DNA from: DASYUM01 sp036001225
GTDB lineage: Bacteria > Methylomirabilota > Methylomirabilia > Rokubacteriales > DASRDR01
Reading direction: 5' to 3'
DNA: 19,357 nt
Assembly: GCA_036001225.1 (NCBI GenBank)
Contig: DASYUM010000217.1
Coordinates: forward strand, 1 to 19,357
Shown: one piece after another, positions 6,283 through 13,088 of the stretch
Layout: the number at the start of each line of letters is the position of its first letter
How positions within the stretch are numbered: position 1 is the stretch's first letter
Notes under the pieces: model-generated
What the model was told of the DNA's origin: nothing
What the model saw: only the letters and a program-made list of their open reading frames with translations
Databases searched by the model: none
Position numbers and translations under genes: made by a program

Positions 6283-7320
6283 ATGCGAACCGTGGCGATC
6301 GCGCTCGCGCTCGGACTGGGCCTGGTATGGGCAGAGCCGGCGTCGACGCAGCCGTTGCCGGCGCTGGACGTGGTCATCGGGAACAACTTCGGCCACCTGC
6401 CGATGTTCGTGGGCGTGGACAAGGGGTTCTTCAAGCAGCACGGCGTGGACGTGCGGCTCAAGGTCGTCAGCACCGGGTCCGACATGGTCGCCGCCATGCA
6501 GAAGCGCGAGGTCCAGATCGGGGACATGAGCGTGACGACCTTCATCAAGGCCCGCCACCGGGGCGACCCCCTCCGGGTGATCGCCATCATCATGAACGAC
6601 GCGACCACGAAGAGCTTCGACGAGCCGCTCGCCATCGTGGCCCGCAAGGGGTCGGGGATCCGGCCGGGTGCGCTCGAGGACCTGCGAGGCAAGCGGGTCG
6701 GGCTCGCCCGAGAGCAGACCTCGGACGAGTTCTTCAAGATGGCCCTGAGCCGGCGCGGCATGCGCTACGACGAGGTCACCATCGAGAACATCATGTCGCC
6801 GCCGGCGCTGGTCCCAGCGCTGGCCGAGGGCAAGGTGGACGCGATCGTCTCCTGGGAGCCGTTCAACACGCTGGTCCTCGAGCGGGTGCCAGACTCGTAC
6901 GTGGTCCTGCGCGGCGGCGGCCACCTGGCCTACGTCATGGTGGCCACCGCCCACGAGCCGACGCTGCAGGAGAGTCCGCAGGTGGCCAAGAACTTCATCG
7001 CCGGCCTCGCCGCCGCGTCCCAGTACACCCGGCAGCACCGGGACGAGGCGGTGGAGATCTTCGCCCGCTGGGTGCCCAACGTGGACGTGGCCGTCGCCAA
7101 GAAGGCCATCCAGCACATCCGCTATGACCCGCGCATCTCCAAATACACGCTGCGGGCGTTCGAGGACGCGCAGGACGACATCCTGCGGCTCACCCTCACC
7201 AGCGCGCCCGTGCGGCTGCCCATCCATGATCAGTTCCAGGCGTCGCTCCTGGAGGAGGTCCAGCGCGCCTATCCCCAGTACTTCAGCGATCTGCCGCCGC
7301 TCCCCGCCGACGCCCGCTGA
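6283..7320 (+). CDS. ABC transporter substrate-binding protein (SsuA/THI5/NMT1-like), no adjacent permease
   Basis: A 345-residue periplasmic binding protein. Residues 1-23 form a Sec signal peptide (basic MR, hydrophobic AIALALGLGLVW). The mature part has the two-lobe NMT1/SsuA fold: GNNFGHLPMFVGVDKGFF, GVDVRLKVV, the AAMQKREVQIGDM segment, then SWEPFN and RGGGHLAYVM. It is clearly paralogous to the binding protein at 15490-16503 (shared GVDKGFF/GVEKGIF, WEPF and RGGGH blocks). Family members bind sulfonates, nitrate, bicarbonate, pyrimidine precursors or aromatic acids; the ligand is unknown. The ATG follows GAGGAGG. It lies 25 bp after the M24 gene and 8 bp before the next gene, so it is operonic. 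No ATPase or permease is next to it; it may use the transporter at 16.5-19 kb. Confidence 0.92.
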   Translation: MRTVAIALALGLGLVWAEPASTQPLPALDVVIGNNFGHLPMFVGVDKGFFKQHGVDVRLKVVSTGSDMVAAMQKREVQIGDMSVTTFIKARHRGDPLRVIAIIMNDATTKSFDEPLAIVARKGSGIRPGALEDLRGKRVGLAREQTSDEFFKMALSRRGMRYDEVTIENIMSPPALVPALAEGKVDAIVSWEPFNTLVLERVPDSYVVLRGGGHLAYVMVATAHEPTLQESPQVAKNFIAGLAAASQYTRQHRDEAVEIFARWVPNVDVAVAKKAIQHIRYDPRISKYTLRAFEDAQDDILRLTLTSAPVRLPIHDQFQASLLEEVQRAYPQYFSDLPPLPADAR

Positions 7321-7328
7321 GGCCCGCC

Positions 7329-8627
7329 GTGCTCGTCGCACTGAGCGAATGTGACGCGGCCACGACGGCGCGGGTCGGGCCGAAGGCGGCGACGCTCGCG
7401 CGTTTGCGCCGGGCCGGGCTGCCGGTCCCCGACGGCTTCGTCCTCGACGCCGACGCCTACCGGGCCCATGTCGCGCCGGCGAGAGTCGATCCCTCGGACG
7501 ACGAGCGCCCGCGAGCGCTCCGCCGGCGGCTGGCCTGTCTGCGCGATCCGCTCGACCCGGCGATCGTCGAGTCGCTCGTCGCCGCCTGGGAGCGCCTGGC
7601 CGGAGCCGAGGGCGCGCTCGTCGCCGTGCGCTCGTCGGCGCTCCTCGAAGATTCGACGGCCGCGTCCTTCGCCGGGCAGTTCGAGACGTTCCTCGGGATC
7701 GCCGACGCCCGCGATCTCGTGACGGCGGTCCGCGCGTGCTGGGCCTCGCTCTGGTCGGCGCGAGCGCTCCGCTACCTCGGCGATCGCGGCCTCGACCCGG
7801 CCACGACCGCGATGGCGGTCCTGGTCCAGCGCCTCGTGCCCGCCCGCGCAGCTGGCGGCGCGCTGAGCCGGATGCCCGACGGCGGCATGCTCCTCACCGG
7901 GGCCTGGGGTCTCGGTCCCACCGTCGCTCACGGAGAGGTCGTGCCCGATCGCTTCCGGCTGGCGGCCGACGGGTCGCTCGCCGCCGTCGAGGCGGGGCTC
8001 AAAGACTGCATGGTGGCCTGCGCGGGCGACGGCGGGCTGCGGGCCCGACCCGTCGCCCCGACGATGGCGGCCATCCCCTGTCTCGATCCGGGCGAGGCGG
8101 AGACGCTCGGCCGCCTGGTGCGGGCGGCGGAAGCCGTCGTCGGCGCCCCGGTCGAGGTCGAGTGGGCGCTCGACGACACGGGTTTCCACATCCTCCAGGC
8201 GCGACCGCTCCGACTCGAATCGCCGTCCGCCGGCGACGGTGCGCCGTCGCTCGGCCACCCTGGCCTGAGGGGTCATCCCTCGGGGTTCGGCCGGGCGGCG
8301 GGCCCGGCCTGCGTGGTGCGGAGCGAAGGGGACCTGGCGCGCGTCGGGTTCGGCGCTATCCTGGTGACGCGCGTGGCGGGACCGGCCCTTGCCGCCGTGC
8401 TGCCGCGCGTGGCCGGGGTGGTCGCCGAGCTCGGCGGCAGCACGTCGCACCTGGCGGCCCTGGCCCGGGAGCGCGGCATCCCGGCGGTGCTGGGCGTGCC
8501 GGCGGCGACCCGGCGCATCCCCGACGGCGTGCAGGTGGCGGTTGATGGGATCACGGGCGGCGTCCGTTGGACCCTCGCGCGCCGCCGCGAAGGCGCAGTC
8601 ATCACTGAGAGGCAGGAGGAACTATGA
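7329..8627 (+). CDS. Compact PEP/pyruvate-binding (PPDK_N) plus PEP-utiliser His-domain protein
   Basis: A 432-residue protein with two domains of the PEP synthase / pyruvate phosphate dikinase / rifampicin phosphotransferase superfamily. Residues about 15-300 are the ATP-grasp PPDK_N domain: VGPKAATLARL, the hallmark VAVRSSALLEDS...SFAGQFETFL, and a closing VEVEWALDD...HILQARPL. Residues about 335-415 are the swivelling phosphohistidine domain with GGSTSHLAALARERGIPAV, in which H374 is the expected phospho-carrier. The C-terminal TIM barrel of PEP synthase is absent, as is the inserted antibiotic-binding domain of rifampicin phosphotransferase, so the phosphate acceptor is unknown. The start is a GTG at 7329, 8 bp after the previous stop. 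Its stop overlaps the next ATG as ATGA (8624-8627), coupling it to the OsmC gene. Confidence 0.87.
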   Translation: MLVALSECDAATTARVGPKAATLARLRRAGLPVPDGFVLDADAYRAHVAPARVDPSDDERPRALRRRLACLRDPLDPAIVESLVAAWERLAGAEGALVAVRSSALLEDSTAASFAGQFETFLGIADARDLVTAVRACWASLWSARALRYLGDRGLDPATTAMAVLVQRLVPARAAGGALSRMPDGGMLLTGAWGLGPTVAHGEVVPDRFRLAADGSLAAVEAGLKDCMVACAGDGGLRARPVAPTMAAIPCLDPGEAETLGRLVRAAEAVVGAPVEVEWALDDTGFHILQARPLRLESPSAGDGAPSLGHPGLRGHPSGFGRAAGPACVVRSEGDLARVGFGAILVTRVAGPALAAVLPRVAGVVAELGGSTSHLAALARERGIPAVLGVPAATRRIPDGVQVAVDGITGGVRWTLARRREGAVITERQEEL

Positions 8628-9040
8628 GCAGCGACACGATCGACACCATCCGGTCGTCAAGTGCCGGCGTGGTCGGGCGGGCCGCGAGCGTCGCGCGGGG
8701 CCAGCGCCTCGTGCTCGACTCGTCCTCGCGCCCGCAGCCGGACGCGCTCACCAACAGCGAGGCGTTCCTGGCCGGCATCTCGTCCTGCGGCGTCACGCTG
8801 ATCGAGATGTACGCCGAGCACAAGGGCATCCCGGTCCAGCGCATGGACGTCACGATCGAGGGCGTCCGCCCGGCCGAGGACCCGACGCGGTTTTCCAGCA
8901 TCACCATGACCTTCGAGATCGCCGGGGTGAGTCAGGCCGATGCGGAGACGCTGGTCGAGACCTACCGCAACCGCTGACCCCTCTACCGAACGGTCGCGGG
9001 CGCGACCGCGGTGAAGACCCGGGTGGTCGCGGTGCGGTGA
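8624..9040 (+). CDS. OsmC-family protein with in-frame TGA at the second redox cysteine; candidate selenoprotein
   Basis: The frame from ATG 8624 is OsmC-like: FLAGISSCGVTLIEMYAEHKG carries the first redox cysteine C55, followed by the RMDVTIEG strand. It reaches TGA at 8975-8977 after RNR, but the same frame continues PLYRTVAGATAVKTRVVAVR and ends at TGA 9038-9040. OsmC/Ohr proteins have a second cysteine in a CP-[IVL]-Y-x-T motif about 65 residues after the first and are near 140 residues long. Here the codon before PLYRT is TGA (position 118, spacing 63), and read-through gives 138 residues. With the hairpin at 8984-9013 this suggests selenocysteine. OsmC proteins reduce organic hydroperoxides in the cytoplasm, and selenium would raise reactivity. 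Alternatively, a Cys-to-stop mutation or base error produced a truncated 117-residue protein. Its start overlaps the upstream stop, so it is the last gene of this operon. Confidence 0.72.
8984..9013 (+). promoter_or_regulatory. Candidate bacterial SECIS hairpin downstream of the in-frame TGA
   Basis: A 7-bp stem CGGTCGC (8991-8997) / GCGACCG (9002-9008) closes a GGGC loop (8998-9001). Below it, after a 2-nt AA bulge, ACCG (8985-8988) pairs with CGGT (9009-9012), with a possible U-G pair at 8984/9013. The first loop base is G, with 20 nt between it and the TGA. Published bacterial SECIS searches expect a G in the first two loop positions, a loop of 3-14 nt and 16-37 nt from the UGA, and all three hold. 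GC-rich DNA forms hairpins easily, so this is supportive, not proof. Confidence 0.55.
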
Positions 9041-9086
9041 CGAGGACCGCTAGCGAGCGCAGCCGGCCGCATGTCCCCGCCGACGG

Positions 9087-9113
9087 GCGAGCTCGCGATA
9101 CCTTCGAGCTCGC
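9087..9113. repeat. Inverted repeat, 9-bp perfect arms
   Basis: GCGAGCTCG (9087-9095) and CGAGCTCGC (9105-9113) are perfect complements around a 9-bp spacer. It lies between the OsmC gene end (9040) and the lipoprotein start (9173). No T-tract follows, so a classic intrinsic terminator is unlikely; an operator or attenuating hairpin is possible. Nothing else is recognisable in this 132-bp gap. Confidence 0.4.
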
Positions 9114-9172
9114 TCCGCCTCGCCCCGCTGCTCCATGAGGGCCGCGTAGCCGAAGCACCCTCCCGGGAGACC

Positions 9173-9724
9173 ATGAGGAATCCGGTCAAGAGCGTTGCGC
9201 TGGGCGCCGGCGTCGCGCTGGCGGTCCTGACGGGATGTGGGGGCAGAGGCGTCGATCCCGAGAGGCCGTGGGAGGGCCGGTGGAAGCTCGTGGCGGTGGA
9301 TGGGAAGGACGTGTCGCGGACGGGCGCCTCGAACACGTACGCGGCGGACTCTTTCGAGAGTACGTGGTTCGTGGGGGGCCGCGGCGCCTGCTTCGTCGTC
9401 GGCGATCTGCGGTGGGATGGCATCAGGTACGCGATAACGGGAATCCGCCTCAGCCCGCATAGCGGCGCGTGGTGCCAGACGGACACCACCGATGATATCG
9501 GAGTCTTCCGGGTCTCCGGCCGCGGGCGGGTGCTGGACGTTCACTCCGAGTCGAGGGGCCGGCATCTGACGCTGGTCAAACCGATGAGCGCTGTACCGAA
9601 GTTCTTCTTGGATAACGCGCGGAAGCTGAGAGTGTTCGCCGGCGGGCTGATGATCAGCTTCGTCGTTCTCGCGACCGTCCATCTGGCCGCGCGGGCACTC
9701 CAACGACACGGCCGCCTCGGGTGA
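9173..9724 (+). CDS. Predicted lipoprotein with a C-terminal membrane segment, function unknown
   Basis: 183 residues. The N-terminus MRNPVKSVALGAGVALAV then LTGC is a lipoprotein signal peptide with a good lipobox, so the mature protein should start at that cysteine. Residues about 30-140 look beta-rich (GRWKLVAVDGKDV, STWFVGG, GVFRVSGRGRVLDV, HLTLVKP), somewhat like lipocalin-type domains, with two further cysteines that could pair. A hydrophobic stretch FAGGLMISFVVLATVHLAA near the C-terminus is a likely transmembrane helix, which is unusual for a lipidated protein. I do not recognise the family. The ATG at 9173 has GGGAGA just upstream; in-frame starts further upstream would bury the signal peptide. 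Its TGA overlaps the GTG of the next gene (9721-9724), so it belongs to the membrane-glycosyltransferase-like cluster. Confidence 0.7.
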   Translation: MRNPVKSVALGAGVALAVLTGCGGRGVDPERPWEGRWKLVAVDGKDVSRTGASNTYAADSFESTWFVGGRGACFVVGDLRWDGIRYAITGIRLSPHSGAWCQTDTTDDIGVFRVSGRGRVLDVHSESRGRHLTLVKPMSAVPKFFLDNARKLRVFAGGLMISFVVLATVHLAARALQRHGRLG

Positions 9725-11097
9725 AAGTGAGGGCGATCGGTCGGCCCGACGTCAACCCGGCCGGCTTGTACTTCAACGTCGCGTGCCTGCTGGCGACGCT
9801 CCTGTTCTGGGCCAACTTTCTCGCCGTCTCGCGGACGGTGGTGTGGGCGCCGCTGGTCGGCCCGTTCCCGACGAACGCTCTCTGCTGTGACTGGGCCCCC
9901 AAGCTCCAGTACCACGACGTCTACGCCAGCCCGCTCGCCGCGCTGCGCCTGATCTTCAGCTTCGACAAGATGTCGCCCCTCGGCAACCCCGAATTTCCCG
10001 TATCGCCATTCTGCTTCGTGCGAAGCGTCACCGACCCGGTCACCTTCGTGAAGATCTATCTCCTCGCCACGTCGCGCTCGGCGCCATCGGGCTCGGCCTG
10101 CTCTTCCGGCTGTTCGACCGGGCATACACCCCGGTGCACGCCCTGGCCTTCGCCCTCGTGAATTTCAACGGGAACATCGCGGCCCACTGGTTCGTCGGGC
10201 ACATCATGTGGGTCAGCTACTACTACGCGCCACTCGCGCTGTACTTCCTGTTCAGGCCCGGGCGGCCATTGTCCCGGCGCCTCGTGGTCGACTCCATCGC
10301 CCTCGGCGTGGTCCTCGCCCTGATGTTCTTGACCGGCGGTGCCCACTTCGTGATCTGGTTCCTGCTGCTCATGGCCATTTCTACGTCCCGCTGGATCCCT
10401 TTGAGTAGGACTGCCCGCGTCACTGGTCAAGGTCGCCGTGGCGGCCGTGACGGCGGGGGTGGTGTCGGCGCCCAAGCTGGTGCCGACGTTCCAGACGGCG
10501 GCCGGGTACTGGCCCGCTACGAGGGGTGGGTTTCAGGATTTTGCCCGGCTGGTGGCGGCGTTGTTCGGTCAGATCGACCAGACGAGCGAGTCGATCATGT
10601 GGTTCGAAGGAACCAGTTACATCTCGATCTTTCCGGTCCTCTGGTACCTGAAGAACTTGCGCGGCTTGGCTTCGTCGGCGCACCTCAAAACGATGGCGAT
10701 GGCGGGATTGTTCGCGGTTCTTTCGCTCGACGGCATTTACGGGGCGGTCTTCGGGGGGATTCCACTCCTGCGGAGCCAGAACATCACATCGCGGCTGGTG
10801 CTACTATCCATTCTGCTGTTCGCCACCTCCCTGGCCGTGACGGCCGTCGAGAAGAAGGAAGGCGTCAACCCGTGGAAGGACGCTTACCTCATTGCCCTGG
10901 CGTACCTGGCCATGACCTGGCGCATGTGGACTGTCACCTGGGATTTCGACGCGCCTCATTACTAAACCGGCGCGGGCCAGGCACCCGTAGGCGCGCGCTG
11001 CCCGGCCACGCGCAGGGGATCGAGCGGCCGCCCCGAACGGGGACCCGGATGGGCATTGCCGATCCCGCTCGGACGGCGCCGCGCTCGGCTACTGAGC
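9721..11097 (+). pseudogene. Multi-pass membrane protein (GT-C/YfhO-like), broken by several frameshifts
   Basis: Consecutive pieces of one membrane protein appear in changing frames. From GTG 9721 the first frame reads LYFNVACLLATLLFWANF...GNPEFPVSPF...VKIYLLAT. Near 10070 it shifts to ALGAIGLGLLFRLFDRAYTP...HWFVGHIMWVSYYYAPLALYFLF. A second shift near 10375 gives HFYVPLDPFE, and a third near 10405 gives GLPASLVKVAVAAV...APKLVPTFQTA up to a stop at 10963-10965. The true end may be later: GAALGY and a TGA at 11095-11097 sit just before the next GTG. The sugar-loop motif GNPEFPVSPF and the alternating hydrophobic segments resemble GT-C or YfhO-like lipid-sugar glycosyltransferases. Three or more indels in 700 bp indicate a pseudogene or a locally poor assembly. 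Confidence 0.62.
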
Positions 11098-11104
11098 CGC
11101 GCCG

Positions 11105-11521
11105 GTGCCCCGGCTGACCGTCATCCGCGCCGCGGTCGCCGTCACCCTGCTGGTGGCGCTCGCGCTCGCCTCGGTGGCGAGTTTCCTGGTGTGGACCCTC
11201 GAGCTGCGTGCGGCGCCCGAGCAGCTGACCCGGCCGAACCTGGCCACGTACTATCAAGCCCGCTTCACGCCGCTGAGGCCGCTCCTGCCCCGGAACGGGA
11301 TCGTAGGCTATGTCTCCGACCGTCCGGACGCAGACGAGGAGTACCTTCTGACGCAGTACGCGCTGGCGCCGCTCCTCCTCGACCGCGCGGGCTTGCACGC
11401 CGTCGTGATCGGGAACTTCTTCGACCCCGCGGCGGCCCCGGCGACCGCGGCCCGAATGGGGCTGATCCTCCTGCGTGATCTGGGGGAGGGGGTGATGCTC
11501 TTCCGGGGCCCCGCCGGGTGA
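11105..11521 (+). CDS. Small membrane-anchored protein, function unknown
   Basis: 138 residues starting at GTG 11105. One hydrophobic segment (about residues 8-31, AAVAVTLLVALALASVASFLVW) anchors the protein, leaving a soluble domain of about 100 residues that probably faces the periplasm. That domain contains YYQARFTPLRPLLPRNGIVGYVSD and EYLLTQYALAPLLLDRAG, well structured but matching no family I can name. It follows a broken membrane protein and overlaps the next GT-C-like gene by GTGA at 11518-11521, so translation is probably coupled. A partner or accessory role for the membrane glycosyltransferase is an inference from position only. Confidence 0.75.
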   Translation: MPRLTVIRAAVAVTLLVALALASVASFLVWTLELRAAPEQLTRPNLATYYQARFTPLRPLLPRNGIVGYVSDRPDADEEYLLTQYALAPLLLDRAGLHAVVIGNFFDPAAAPATAARMGLILLRDLGEGVMLFRGPAG

Positions 11522-12942
11522 TGCTGCGGCTGGTCCTTTCGTTCCTGCCGCCGCTCGCGACGGGCTGGATCATCGTGGGCGCGCTGGGGGTGGGAACGTC
11601 GCCGGACTGGCGCCATCGGCTGCTGCGAGGGGCGCTCGCCGCCGGCCTCGGCCTCGGGCTCACCTCCTGCGCGTTCTTCCTGGCGATGGTGCTCGCGGGG
11701 TCGTCGTTGGCGACGGCGCTCACGACGGACGCGCTGCTCCTGGTCGGCGCCCTGAGCCTCCGGCGCCTCTGCCCGGCCGGCTCGCCGCCGCCGGCGGCCC
11801 GGCCGGCCCCGGCGCGTCCGGCGCCGACCTGGCTCTGGCTCCTGCGGACCAGCGGCGGCCTCGCGCTCGGTGGCGCGCTGGTCGGCGGGTGGCTCTTCGG
11901 AGGACTCCAGCCGCACGGCGCCTGGGACGCCTGGGGGATCTGGAATCTGCGCGCCCGATTCCTCTTCCGCGGCGGAGTCGAGTGGCGGGACGGCCTCTCG
12001 CCGCTGGTGGCCTGGTCGCATCCGGACTACCCCCTCCTGCTCCCGGGTCTGGTGGCGCGCGCGTGGTGGTACACCGGGCGCGATACCCCTCAGGCTCCGC
12101 TGGCGATCGCCTGCGTGTTCGGGGCCGCCACGGTCGCGCTCGTCTTCGCCGCGGTGGCCACGCTGCGGAACGAAGGCCAGGGATGGCTGGCCGCGTTGGT
12201 GCTGGCTGGCACCCCGGAGTTCCTGCGGCAGGCGATGAACCAGATCGCCGATGTCCCGCTCGCCTTCTATTTCCTGGCGGCGCTGGTCCTGCTGGCGCTG
12301 GCCGACCACGCGGCCGGCCGGCAGGGTGGGCTCGTCGGGCTCACGGGTGTGGCCCTCGGGCTGGCGGCGTGGACGAAGAACGAGGGCCTGGCCGGCGCGC
12401 TGGCCGTGCTCCTGGCCGGCCTGGCCGTCGCCGTGTGCCGCGGCGGATGGCGCTGGCGGCTTCCGCGAGAGCTCGCCCCGGCGGCGGTCGGGCTCATCCC
12501 GGTCCTACTGGTCGTCGCCTACTTCAAGCTCCGCCTGGCGCCGCCGAGCGAGTACCTCGCGCTGACCGGACTGGCGAGGCTGGGCGATCCCGGCCGCTAC
12601 GCCGCGATCACCCGATTGGGCGTCGACGAGCTGGGCGGCTTCGGCGGCTGGCCCCTCAGCGTGCTGGCGATCCTGCTCCCCTATGCCCTCGCCATGGGCG
12701 TCCGGGTCGCGCCGGCGGCGCGGGCATCGGCGGCCCGGGCTGTCCTCGCGATCGTCCTGACCGCGGCGGCGTACGCCGGAGTGTACCTGGTCACTCCGCA
12801 CCCGCTGGAATGGCACCTGGCGACCTCGCTTTCCCGCCTGCTCATCCAGTTGTGGCCGGCGTCGCTTTTCGCGTACTTTCTCGTCGTAGCGTCGCCCCCC
12901 CTGGCCGGGCGATCGGAGGAGCGATCGGCGGGGGCGTCCTGA
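11518..12942 (+). CDS. Polytopic membrane glycosyltransferase-like protein (GT-C / PMT_2-like)
   Basis: 474 residues with about ten hydrophobic segments. The first large loop has WDAWGIWNLRARFLF, followed by HPDYPLLLPGLVAR, then NQIADVPLAFYFLAALVLL and GLAAWTKNEGL. This motif order is typical of GT-C glycosyltransferases of the Dol-P-mannose / RgtA-ArnT type, where acidic residues of the first loop act as catalytic base. These enzymes move a sugar from a polyprenyl-phosphate donor to lipid or protein on the outer face of the inner membrane; donor and acceptor are unknown. The start may be GTG 11518 (overlapping the previous stop as GTGA) or ATG 11521 one codon later. A 146-bp gap follows before the molybdoenzyme gene. 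Confidence 0.85.
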   Translation: MMLRLVLSFLPPLATGWIIVGALGVGTSPDWRHRLLRGALAAGLGLGLTSCAFFLAMVLAGSSLATALTTDALLLVGALSLRRLCPAGSPPPAARPAPARPAPTWLWLLRTSGGLALGGALVGGWLFGGLQPHGAWDAWGIWNLRARFLFRGGVEWRDGLSPLVAWSHPDYPLLLPGLVARAWWYTGRDTPQAPLAIACVFGAATVALVFAAVATLRNEGQGWLAALVLAGTPEFLRQAMNQIADVPLAFYFLAALVLLALADHAAGRQGGLVGLTGVALGLAAWTKNEGLAGALAVLLAGLAVAVCRGGWRWRLPRELAPAAVGLIPVLLVVAYFKLRLAPPSEYLALTGLARLGDPGRYAAITRLGVDELGGFGGWPLSVLAILLPYALAMGVRVAPAARASAARAVLAIVLTAAAYAGVYLVTPHPLEWHLATSLSRLLIQLWPASLFAYFLVVASPPLAGRSEERSAGAS

Positions 12943-13088
12943 CAACGGATCTGCCCAGCTCCTCGAAACCCTTCGTGCTCGCGCGGGAGGTCTGAGCGTC
13001 GTCGAACCTTGCGCTCTAGCGGATGGCCGTCGCCTCCCCGCCGGGTATATCATGATCGGGCAACTTACCGAGCCACCGGGGGGTCCCG
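12943..13088 (+). other. Short gap before the molybdoenzyme gene
   Basis: An AT-richer spot TATATCAT at 13046-13053 could be a -10 box, but I see no -35 box at correct spacing. A GGGGGG stretch just before the ATG at 13089 is the probable ribosome binding site. No hairpin-plus-T-run terminator is visible. Confidence 0.3.

Noticed and set aside
4788..6761. Minus-strand open frame of 657 codons including the WITSSARAR-like segment
   Set aside because: Most of it mirrors the M24 gene; the segment of interest is the interspersed repeat, not protein.
9050..9172. Minus-strand ending rich in RRYRELARR-like residues, possible gene remnant
   Set aside because: Short, no identifiable domain, and mostly opposite the lipoprotein leader; could be chance in GC-rich DNA.
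13046..13053. TATATCAT as a promoter -10 box for the molybdoenzyme gene
   Set aside because: No -35 box at suitable spacing; retained only as a remark on the gap.
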